The position numbers and the translations under genes are program-made. Positions 1 to 5,228 of a DNA stretch of 9,057 nucleotides are shown one piece after another (position 1 is the stretch's first letter; every line of letters begins with the position of its first letter). Origin of the DNA: Ruminococcus sp. UBA3665 (GTDB taxonomy: Bacteria; Bacillota; Clostridia; Oscillospirales; Ruminococcaceae); NCBI GenBank assembly GCA_002373165.1, contig DFJS01000044.1, positions 1-9,057 on the forward strand, given 5' to 3'. The notes below the pieces were generated by a model. The model was not told where the DNA came from and searched no databases. It saw only the letters and a list, made by a program, of their open reading frames with translations.

Positions 1-92
1 GGGCCGCACCAGGATGCCCAGAAATCCACCAGAATAGGAGTACTGCTCTGGATTGCTGTTTCAAAATTATTCTGTGTTAAAGTCTGAATCAT
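1..92 (-). CDS. trxA: Thioredoxin, N-terminal fragment (cut by window edge)
   Basis: Thioredoxin is a small cytoplasmic disulfide reductase that passes electrons from thioredoxin reductase to enzymes such as ribonucleotide reductase. Reading the minus strand from the ATG at 92 gives 30 whole codons, starting MIQTLTQNNFETAI and ending in VDFWASWCG. The next two bases (CC) fit the Pro of the WCGPC active site. The first catalytic Cys is residue 29; the second lies outside the window. The VDFWA-WCGP stretch is diagnostic of the thioredoxin fold, and the start is normal for a free thioredoxin of about 105 residues with no signal peptide. A good AAAGGA ribosome-binding site (102-107) lies 9 bases before the ATG. 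The gene follows the lipoprotein unit but is separated from it by an intrinsic terminator. A thioredoxin domain at the start of a longer protein cannot be excluded. Confidence 0.88.
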   Translation of the reverse strand, partial: MIQTLTQNNFETAIQSSTPILVDFWASWCG

Positions 93-101
93 ACTAAAAA
101 A

Positions 102-107
102 TCCTTT
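102..107 (-). promoter_or_regulatory. Ribosome-binding site of trxA
   Basis: AAAGGA on the minus strand, 9 bases before the ATG at 92. It fixes the start of the truncated thioredoxin gene. The site is only about 24 bases downstream of the upstream terminator, and I see no well-spaced promoter between the hairpin and this site. Confidence 0.75.
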
Positions 108-130
108 CTGTTATCTGAAATTTATTTTTA

Positions 131-160
131 CAAAACAGAGGCCAGTGCACTGACCTCTGT
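131..160 (-). terminator. Intrinsic terminator of the lipoprotein unit
   Basis: The minus strand has ACAGAGG paired with CCTCTGT. Inside these arms lie a T-G wobble pair and a perfect palindrome, CAGTGCACTG. This makes an 11-bp stem with a TGCA loop, followed at once by TTTTG. In plus-strand RNA the wobble position would be a C-A mismatch and no T-run follows, so the element works best for minus-strand transcripts. It lies 24 bases after the stop codon of the second lipoprotein gene. Confidence 0.85.
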
Positions 161-184
161 ATAGTATCGGCATATTTTTGAATT

Positions 185-997
185 CTATCCTTCTTCAGCG
201 GAGTTCTCTCCAGCAGAAGGCTTTTCCTTGCCTGTTCCGGAAATAGTGAAAGCGACTTCGATTTTCTGCCAGGATTCAAAATTTTCTTCACTGACAATCC
301 GGGAAGAATACTGTTTATATGCACCTGTGGGGTCGCCGTCCTCATCGTAAAGTGCGCCGTCAGGCGTACGGGCATCCACGGGCGGGGCAGAACTCCAGGA
401 AAGATATAAATTCGCACGGGTATCGCCGTTTTCTTCTGCGATAGTATAATTTTTGGCATCCACGTCAATTTCTTCGCCGTCCACTTTGACCGTATCCACA
501 CTGATGACAGCTCCGGGGTAGAGTTTTTCGCCGTTGGGGATGATAACAGCCAGCATTCCCAGTCCTGTGACAGCATAATCCTGATTGACATCGCCGGTTT
601 TGGCATAGCGGAAGCCCTTGGTATCGGCATTGACACTGACAATATAATAGCCGTCGCCCTGAATATCGGCAATACCGGCATCATAAGCGAGTTCGTAGCC
701 GTCTCCCTGATTCTTACCCCAGTACTGCACCCACCATTCCGCATCGGCAACGGCCAGATAAGCCTGACCAGGTTCGGCACTGTAGGCATTTTCGAGGCCG
801 AGTTCTGCTTCAACGGGAATTTCGGCTGTTTCTGGGATTTTTTTTGCAGTTTCTTCCGGAGCGGAAGACTCTGTTTCAGGAACGGGCTGTGTTTCGGCAG
901 GCTGCTGTACAGCATCTGCACTGCATCCGGCAAAGCTGAGACTACAGAGCAGGACGGCAGCCATCAGGCGGGTGTATTTCATGAGTTTATTCTGCAT
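185..997 (-). CDS. Lipoprotein with duplicated extracellular domain (second of tandem pair)
   Basis: Predicted surface lipoprotein of 270 residues; function not recognised. The start carries a signal peptide (KYTR, then a hydrophobic run from about L11) ending in the lipobox SFAGC, so C25 would be lipidated. A Pro/Glu/Thr-rich linker follows (about 26-76). The domain at about 77-254 is paralogous to that of the preceding gene: GQAYLA, WWVQYWGKN, DTKGFRY, KNYT and a closing VAFTISG. The mature part has no other Cys. I chose the ATG at 997 because GAGGG lies about 11 bases upstream; this start overlaps the previous gene by 11 bases. The ATG at 982, 4 bases after the previous stop, would give 265 residues and an equally good signal peptide by translational coupling. 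A still longer reading from 1051 puts extra charged residues before the signal peptide and is unlikely. An adhesin or carbohydrate-binding role is a guess from the exposed aromatics. Confidence 0.8.
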   Translation of the reverse strand: MQNKLMKYTRLMAAVLLCSLSFAGCSADAVQQPAETQPVPETESSAPEETAKKIPETAEIPVEAELGLENAYSAEPGQAYLAVADAEWWVQYWGKNQGDGYELAYDAGIADIQGDGYYIVSVNADTKGFRYAKTGDVNQDYAVTGLGMLAVIIPNGEKLYPGAVISVDTVKVDGEEIDVDAKNYTIAEENGDTRANLYLSWSSAPPVDARTPDGALYDEDGDPTGAYKQYSSRIVSEENFESWQKIEVAFTISGTGKEKPSAGENSAEEG

Positions 998-1889
998 CAG
1001 AAACTGCGCCCTCGTCTGAACCGGCATCTGCATTCTCATCCGAACCGGCATCTTCGGCAGCTGCGCCGCCTTCGCCGATACCGGAAACAGTAAAGTTGAC
1101 TTCTACGGTTTTCCAGGTTGTGAAATCATCCGGGTTGACAATAATCGGCGAATAATCGGCAGCCAGATCGGTACCATAGAGGTCACCCTCTGTCGAGCGG
1201 GCATCTTCGGGCAGTTCGCCGACCCACTGGTTATAAATATTGGAACGTGTTTCTACGCCGTCATCGGAAGAAGTATAATTCTTAGCCGTCAGTTCCAGTT
1301 CCTTGCCGTCTACGATAATGCTGTCGATGGTGATGACCATACCGGGGAAAAGCTCTTCGCCGTCTCTTACCATGACAGAAGCGAACATCAGACCCTGCGG
1401 AACGACAGAATCATCATCAGGATCCTTGGTAGTATCATAGCGATAGCCTTTGGTATCTGTAGTAACGCTGACAGTATAGGAACCGTTGCCTGTGATATCT
1501 GCCACGCCGGCATTATAAGTCAGCATAGTATGTTCGATATCGTCATTTTTGCCCCAGTACTGAATCCAGCCCTGACCTTCGTTGATTGCCAGGTATGCCT
1601 GACCGGATTCGGCAGCAATGCTGGGTTCAAAATCGATATCTTCCACAGCAGGAACTTCCTTTGCACCTGCGGAATCTTCATCATCAGCAGCAGCAGAATC
1701 CTCATCGGCGGCACTGGCATCGCCGTTAGCGGCAACGGGAGAAGTTTCGGGAGCTTCCTGTACGACTTCGGAGCTGGTATTTTCTGCCGGAGCAGGAGAA
1801 GATGTATCAGAACTATTGCCGCAGGCGGTAAAAGCTGTACCGAGCATCAGAGCGGCTGAGAGACATGCAAGATAATGTTTTATTTTCAT
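987..1889 (-). CDS. Lipoprotein with acidic linker and extracellular domain (first of tandem pair)
   Basis: Predicted surface lipoprotein of 300 residues; function not recognised. MKIKHYLAC begins a type II signal peptide with a lipobox ending FTAC, so C23 would be the lipidated residue. Residues 24-90 form a low-complexity Ala/Ser/Asp/Glu linker (DEDSA occurs twice). The domain at about 96-272 contains GQAYLA, GWIQYWGKN, DITGNGSYTVSV, DTKGYRY and ends VNFTVSG, the pattern of a beta-rich secreted module. A second acidic tail (273-300) holds two copies of an 8-residue AGSDE-type repeat. Its paralogue follows directly downstream: 13 of 20 residues match in the first domain segment. The ATG at 1889 is preceded by AGAGGA at 1900-1905 and by a strong promoter. 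The mature protein lacks Cys. The conserved Trp/Tyr cluster (W108, Y111, W112) could bind glycans or be core-packing residues; the sequence alone does not decide. Confidence 0.88.
   Translation of the reverse strand: MKIKHYLACLSAALMLGTAFTACGNSSDTSSPAPAENTSSEVVQEAPETSPVAANGDASAADEDSAAADDEDSAGAKEVPAVEDIDFEPSIAAESGQAYLAINEGQGWIQYWGKNDDIEHTMLTYNAGVADITGNGSYTVSVTTDTKGYRYDTTKDPDDDSVVPQGLMFASVMVRDGEELFPGMVITIDSIIVDGKELELTAKNYTSSDDGVETRSNIYNQWVGELPEDARSTEGDLYGTDLAADYSPIIVNPDDFTTWKTVEVNFTVSGIGEGGAAAEDAGSDENADAGSDEGAVSDAE
1011..1058 (-). repeat. Two 24-base tandem repeats in the lipoprotein acidic tail
   Basis: Units 1011-1034 and 1035-1058 match at 18 of 24 positions, sharing an exact 12-base core (gaaccggcatct on the plus strand). 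They encode two copies of an 8-residue Ala-Gly-Ser-Asp-Glu unit near the C-terminus of the first lipoprotein. Since 24 is a multiple of 3, gain or loss of a unit would keep the frame. Confidence 0.7.
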
Positions 1890-1899
1890 AGCAAAAAAA

Positions 1900-1905
1900 T
1901 CCTCT
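1900..1905 (-). promoter_or_regulatory. Ribosome-binding site of the first lipoprotein
   Basis: AGAGGA on the minus strand, 10 bases before the ATG at 1889. It supports that start over any other in-frame candidate, and no longer in-frame extension is available. Confidence 0.75.
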
Positions 1906-1941
1906 TTTCTTAGATTTAGATTAATAATTCAGCATAATTTA

Positions 1942-1970
1942 ATCATACACGATTTTTTTAAAAAGTGCAA
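1942..1970 (-). promoter_or_regulatory. Sigma-A-type promoter of the lipoprotein pair
   Basis: On the minus strand a -35 box TTGCAC (1965-1970) is separated by exactly 17 bases from a -10 box TATGAT (1942-1947). Each box differs from consensus at one position, and the spacer is A/T-rich. Transcription should start near 1935, giving a leader of about 45 bases with the ribosome-binding site at its end. No operator or riboswitch fold is evident in the short leader. This promoter would drive both lipoprotein genes up to the terminator at 131-160. Confidence 0.8.
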
Positions 1971-2040
1971 TATACGAAATACCTGAATTTTCTGATCGCT
2001 TTTCGCCGAAAACTGTAGCATTCGACAAGATCGTGAAAGA
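1971..2040 (-). other. Gap after the ABC-F gene without a clear terminator
   Basis: These bases lie between the ABC-F stop codon and the lipoprotein promoter. I looked for an intrinsic terminator and found only weak pairings: a GATC/GATC 4-bp stem next to the stop, and TTTTC/GAAAA around a 3-base loop. Neither is GC-rich nor followed by a T-run. Read-through from the upstream operon, or Rho-dependent ending, is therefore possible. Confidence 0.4.
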
Positions 2041-3972
2041 TCAGGACTGTTCTTCCAGTTCGCAGAGTTCGGCGAAACAAGTTTCCGAGAGGTTTTTCTG
2101 TTCTTCCAGAGCCTGACACACTTCCTGCATTTTCTGATAATCTGTACAGATTTCAGGAAGGGTCAGCTGTTCTTCCAGCCGGGCGATACAGATTTCTGTA
2201 TCTTCAATTTGTTTTTCCAGTTCTTTGATGCGGCTGCGTCTGGCAGCATCGGCACTTCTTTGCGCTTTGGATCTGTGGGAAGAAGCCGCGGCCTGTTGTC
2301 TGGCCTGCCGTGCTTTTTCAATCTGTTCCGCCTGTGCCTGCGCCTGCGCTTCGGCCTTCTGACGGGCTTTTTCTTCCAGATAGGCTTCAAACCCATAAGG
2401 ATGCAGAACAGCTCCGTCCGGCGTGAGTTCCAGCAGCTGTGTTGCCAGCCGCCGGAGAAAATACCTGTCATGCGAGACAAACAGCAGTGTTCCGGTATAG
2501 GCATCCAGCGCATCTTCCAGAACTTCTTTCATAGGCAAATCCAGATGATTGGTCGGTTCGTCCAGCAGCATGACGTTGGCATGTTCCAGCATCAGCAGAG
2601 CAAAGCAGACTCTGGCGCGTTCGCCGCCGCTGAGTGCGGAAATCGGCTTGAATACGTCTTCTCCGGTAATGCGCACCTGACCCAGAAGATTCCGGATTTC
2701 GCCGTCGAGCATAGCGGGGAATCTGTCATGCAGTTCATCAATGACAGTATTTTCCGGGTTCAGATTAGTACTTTCCTGATCGAAATAAGCTGTTTTGATA
2801 TTTTTATTAAATTTCATTATGCCTTCATGCGGCAGAAGATTCAGAATTTCTTTCAGCAGTGTGGATTTGCCGATGCCGTTTGCGCCGATAATGCCTAATT
2901 TTTCGCCGCGGCGGACGAGAAAATTCAAATTATTCAAAAGTGTTTTTCTGTTTCTGCCCTCGCCGACAGAGATATCCGCATTTTTGACTTCCAGCACTTC
3001 CTGAGGGGGTTCTGTTTCATAAGTGAAGCTTAATCCGGCGCGTTTCTGAGCCGTAACGGGTTTTTCGACGCGTTCCATTTTATCAAGCTGTTTCTGACGG
3101 CTTTTCGCGCTTTTCGATGTCGATGCCCTTGCCATGTTCCGGGCGACATAGTCTTCCAGTTTGGCGATTTCTTTTTGCTGGAGCGCGTATTCTTTGGCCT
3201 GACGTTCGACAGCGGCGGCTTTCAGAATCAGATAATCTGAATAATTGCCTTTGAACCGGGTAAGTCTGCCGCGTTCGATTTCGCAGATACTTGTGCAGAG
3301 CTTATCCAGAAAATACCTGTCATGCGAAACAATCAGCAGTGCACTCCGGCAGGTTTGCAGATATTCTTCCAGCCACTGGATTGTTTCAAAATCCAGATGA
3401 TTGGTCGGTTCGTCCAGAATCAGAAGATTAGGCGATTCCAGCAGTAATTTGCACAGTGCAAGCCTTGTTTTTTCGCCGCCGCTGAATCCGGAAACAGTCC
3501 GATGAAAATCTTCCTGTGCAAAGCCCATGCCGAACAGGACAGTTTTAATTTTCACATCGATTTCATAGCCGCCGTTATTCAGGAACCATGCGGAAAGACG
3601 GTCATATTCTTCCAGAACGGCTTCTTCATGCTGATCCAGCTGCTGTTCCAGAATCTTGAGTTTTTCCTGTGTTTGCAGCAGCTGTGCGAAAACGCTCTGC
3701 ATTTCTTCCCAGACGGTCAGGGAAGAATCCAGCGCGGCCGACTGCGCCAGATAGCCGACGGAAGTTTTTGCTGCCCGGACGATCTGGCCGTCGCCTTCCT
3801 GTTCGTGATCGGGCAGAATCTGTCCCAGCAGAATTTTCAGCAGCGTGGATTTGCCGCATCCGTTTGCGCCGATCAGGCCGATTCTGTCATGATCTTCTAT
3901 TTGCAGATCGATATCTGACAGCAATGCTGCGCCGTTATAAATTTTATTGATCTTGACTGCTTTCAGCAGCAT
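2041..3972 (-). CDS. ABC-F family ATPase (YdiF/Uup-like)
   Basis: A soluble ABC-F protein of 643 residues. The family binds the ribosomal E site and acts in translation; some members protect ribosomes from antibiotics. Two ATPase domains are complete. Domain 1 has Walker A GANGCGKS (35-42), signature FSGGE (163-167), Walker B LLILDEPTNHLD (183-194) and switch SHDRYFL from 216. Domain 2 has GANGIGKS (363-370), LSGGE (447-451), MLLDEPTNHLD (468-478) and SHDRYFL from 500. No membrane segment is present. The linker at about 240-325 is charged and helical, as expected of the P-site-reaching arm. An Ala/Gln/Lys/Glu-rich extension (about 535-643) ends in a likely coiled coil, as in Uup and YdiF. A perfect AGGAGG sits 5 bases before the ATG, and only 20 bases separate it from the upstream gene. 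Its place among translation genes favours a housekeeping role; resistance cannot be judged from sequence alone. Confidence 0.95.
   Translation of the reverse strand: MLLKAVKINKIYNGAALLSDIDLQIEDHDRIGLIGANGCGKSTLLKILLGQILPDHEQEGDGQIVRAAKTSVGYLAQSAALDSSLTVWEEMQSVFAQLLQTQEKLKILEQQLDQHEEAVLEEYDRLSAWFLNNGGYEIDVKIKTVLFGMGFAQEDFHRTVSGFSGGEKTRLALCKLLLESPNLLILDEPTNHLDFETIQWLEEYLQTCRSALLIVSHDRYFLDKLCTSICEIERGRLTRFKGNYSDYLILKAAAVERQAKEYALQQKEIAKLEDYVARNMARASTSKSAKSRQKQLDKMERVEKPVTAQKRAGLSFTYETEPPQEVLEVKNADISVGEGRNRKTLLNNLNFLVRRGEKLGIIGANGIGKSTLLKEILNLLPHEGIMKFNKNIKTAYFDQESTNLNPENTVIDELHDRFPAMLDGEIRNLLGQVRITGEDVFKPISALSGGERARVCFALLMLEHANVMLLDEPTNHLDLPMKEVLEDALDAYTGTLLFVSHDRYFLRRLATQLLELTPDGAVLHPYGFEAYLEEKARQKAEAQAQAQAEQIEKARQARQQAAASSHRSKAQRSADAARRSRIKELEKQIEDTEICIARLEEQLTLPEICTDYQKMQEVCQALEEQKNLSETCFAELCELEEQS
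2537..2565 (-). repeat. 29-base direct repeat, copy 1 (second Walker B of ABC-F)
   Basis: Identical at all 29 bases to 3389-3417. It encodes LDEPTNHLD plus part of the next codon in ATPase domain 2. A second identical stretch, 19 bases around the SHDRYFL switch, lies near 2458-2476. Confidence 0.85.
3389..3417 (-). repeat. 29-base direct repeat, copy 2 (first Walker B of ABC-F)
   Basis: Exact match to 2537-2565, 852 bases away (284 codons, in frame). It encodes the same LDEPTNHLD in ATPase domain 1. Protein conservation explains the shared residues; identical synonymous codons over the whole stretch are the notable part. Confidence 0.85.
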
Positions 3973-3977
3973 AGTAT

Positions 3978-3983
3978 CCTCCT
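3978..3983 (-). promoter_or_regulatory. Ribosome-binding site of the ABC-F gene
   Basis: A perfect AGGAGG on the minus strand, 5 bases before the ATG at 3972. It is the strongest Shine-Dalgarno match in the window, with slightly short spacing. Confidence 0.75.
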
Positions 3984-3992
3984 GTTCCTGAA

Positions 3993-4229
3993 TTATTCTT
4001 CATCCTCATAGCCGGCATCATAATCTTCGGGATATTCTTCATCAAAATCAGAATCTTCCTCTTCTTCCTCATCCTGTTCCGGTTTGCCGTATTTGATTTG
4101 ATATACAAAGCTTGTGATTTTATCCAGCAGAATCGGAAGCAGCAGCAGACTGCCGATGAGGGCAGCAAGACTGCCCAGAAAATAAAACAGAGAAAATTTC
4201 TTTTTTGCTTTTGCAGCATGTTTTTTCAT
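3993..4229 (-). CDS. Small single-pass membrane protein with acidic tail
   Basis: A predicted protein of 78 residues that I do not recognise. It has a Lys-rich start (six Lys in the first 11 residues), one hydrophobic helix (about 13-35, SLFYFLGSLAALIGS then a Leu-rich run) and a short neutral stretch. From residue 51 the tail is extremely acidic: 19 of 28 residues are Asp or Glu. The charge pattern predicts the N-terminus inside and the acidic tail outside the membrane (inference). The frame stays open far upstream into the AP endonuclease gene, but the start is set by AAAGGA at 4238-4243, 8 bases before the ATG at 4229. It begins 19 bases after the endonuclease stop and ends 20 bases before the ABC-F start, so it is an operon member. 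The tail could bind cations or basic partners; there is no direct evidence for either. Confidence 0.75.
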   Translation of the reverse strand: MKKHAAKAKKKFSLFYFLGSLAALIGSLLLLPILLDKITSFVYQIKYGKPEQDEEEEEDSDFDEEYPEDYDAGYEDEE

Positions 4230-4237
4230 AGCGATGT

Positions 4238-4243
4238 TCCTTT
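4238..4243 (-). promoter_or_regulatory. Ribosome-binding site fixing the start of the small membrane protein
   Basis: AAAGGA on the minus strand, 8 bases before the ATG at 4229. It decides for the 78-residue form over the 179-residue in-frame reading that would run back through the neighbouring endonuclease gene. Confidence 0.75.
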
Positions 4244-4248
4244 CTTGA

Positions 4249-4998
4249 TTACAGCGAAATTTCCAGTCCGACAGGGCAGTGATCGCTGCCCATGATTTCC
4301 GGATAGATTTCGGCTTTGGTGATTTGTCCGGCGATTCTGTCCGAGACCAGAAAATAATCAATCCGCCAGCCGACATTCCGGCTTCTGGCCTGCCGCATGT
4401 ACGACCACCAGGTATAGGCATCTTTCTGCTCCGGATGCAGGTACCGGAAAGAATCCGTAAAGCCGGCCTGCAATAATTCCGAGAATTTACCGCGCTCCTC
4501 GTCCGTGAATCCGGCGTTGCCGATATTCGCACGGGGATGTTTCAGATCTATTTCCTGATGGGCAACGTTCATATCGCCGCAGATAATCAAAGGCTTTTTT
4601 CTGTCCAGTTCCCTGACCAGATTCCGGAAGTCGTCCTCCCACTGCATTCGATAACCCAGCCGGGTGAGTTCGCGCTGTACGTTCGGAACATAGATATTAA
4701 TTAATATAAAATTTTCATATTCGGCGATGATTGTTCTGCCTTCGTCAGTATGAATTCCGTAATTGAACGTTACCTGCAAAGGCGTTTGTTTTGCAAACAG
4801 TGCTGTTCCGGAATAGCCTTTTTTGACAGCACTGTTGAAATACTGTTCATACCCGTCGAATTTTGTTGTCACCTGTTCGGGCTGCATTTTTGTCTCCTGA
4901 ATGCAGAACAGGTCTGCATCAAGGGCTTTGAACTGTGTTTCAAAGCCCTTGGTCAGATTTGCCCGGAATCCGTTGACATTCCATGAAATCAATTTCAT
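4249..4998 (-). CDS. xth: Exodeoxyribonuclease III / AP endonuclease
   Basis: Cytoplasmic DNA repair enzyme of the ExoIII/APE1 family. It cuts the backbone 5' of abasic sites and trims blocked 3' ends in base-excision repair. At 249 residues it is full length for the family. Visible active-site motifs in order: WNVNG (N7), QETK (E35, metal ligand), NIYVPN (Y103), GDMNV (D142 and N144), WRIDYF (D214) and SDHCP (D239, H240 general base). WWSYM-ARSRNVGWR is also typical of the ExoIII branch. The ATG begins MKLISWNVNG, the usual start of this family, with AAAGGG about 10 bases upstream. It sits between two small unrecognised genes with gaps of about 20 bases, so it is probably co-transcribed with them. 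Nothing suggests loss of function. Confidence 0.96.
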   Translation of the reverse strand: MKLISWNVNGFRANLTKGFETQFKALDADLFCIQETKMQPEQVTTKFDGYEQYFNSAVKKGYSGTALFAKQTPLQVTFNYGIHTDEGRTIIAEYENFILINIYVPNVQRELTRLGYRMQWEDDFRNLVRELDRKKPLIICGDMNVAHQEIDLKHPRANIGNAGFTDEERGKFSELLQAGFTDSFRYLHPEQKDAYTWWSYMRQARSRNVGWRIDYFLVSDRIAGQITKAEIYPEIMGSDHCPVGLEISL

Positions 4999-5019
4999 TT
5001 TTTAAAAACCCTTTCTGAA

Positions 5020-5214
5020 TTATCCGGCCAGATAAGAAGTATCTGATTCAATAATAACCGTATTGGCACATACAGAAATCAGCATCAGCAGATTTTCGTC
5101 CTGATCCAGAATGCGGATATAATTTTCGGCTTCCTGTACGGAAACATTTTCAAAATGCCGGAAAAACCGCCGGTTCATATCGCCGTCATAAAAGCTGACT
5201 GTATAATTTCCCAT
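5020..5214 (-). CDS. Small hypothetical protein, 64 residues
   Basis: I do not recognise this protein. It begins MGNYTVSFYDGDMNRRFFRHF and reads as alternating beta-like strands around one helix (SVQEAENYIRIL), with no signal peptide or membrane segment. It is probably a small cytoplasmic protein. The frame is open upstream to 5271, but that extension would overlap the aminopeptidase gene. The ATG at 5214 has a strong AGGAG 8 bases before it (5223-5227) and begins 14 bases after the aminopeptidase stop, so the 64-residue form is preferred over 83 residues. The AP endonuclease starts about 21 bases downstream. The tight spacing and good ribosome-binding site make it a likely real, co-expressed gene. 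The sequence gives no catalytic motif and one Cys. Confidence 0.72.
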   Translation of the reverse strand: MGNYTVSFYDGDMNRRFFRHFENVSVQEAENYIRILDQDENLLMLISVCANTVIIESDTSYLAG

Positions 5215-5222
5215 GCTTGTTT

Positions 5223-5227
5223 CTCCT
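5223..5227 (-). promoter_or_regulatory. Ribosome-binding site fixing the start of the 64-residue protein
   Basis: AGGAG on the minus strand, 8 bases before the ATG at 5214, lying just after the aminopeptidase stop codon. It rules against the longer start at 5271 inside the aminopeptidase gene. Confidence 0.78.
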
Positions 5228-5228
5228 G

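Noticed and set aside
94..933. 279-codon minus-strand frame overlapping the second lipoprotein
   Set aside because: It is a frame-shifted shadow, rich in Pro, Ser and Lys, of a gene with a clear lipobox and a paralogue. It also runs through the terminator hairpin.
1971..2040. GATC-rich short inverted pairings as a terminator or regulator after ABC-F
   Set aside because: The stems are only 4-5 bp, are not GC-rich and are not followed by a T-run.
2209..2898. 229-codon plus-strand frame opposite the ABC-F gene
   Set aside because: It is antisense to the conserved second ATPase domain and has no ribosome-binding site or family resemblance.
2041..3972. Possible antibiotic-resistance (ribosomal protection) ABC-F gene
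   Set aside because: The motifs are shared by all ABC-F proteins, and the setting beside prfA, tsaC and xth with no mobile element favours a housekeeping member.
3944..4219. 91-codon minus-strand frame overlapping the small membrane protein and the ABC-F start
   Set aside because: It runs into the ABC-F coding region, and its start lacks a ribosome-binding site. The other frame has a good ribosome-binding site and clean gene boundaries.
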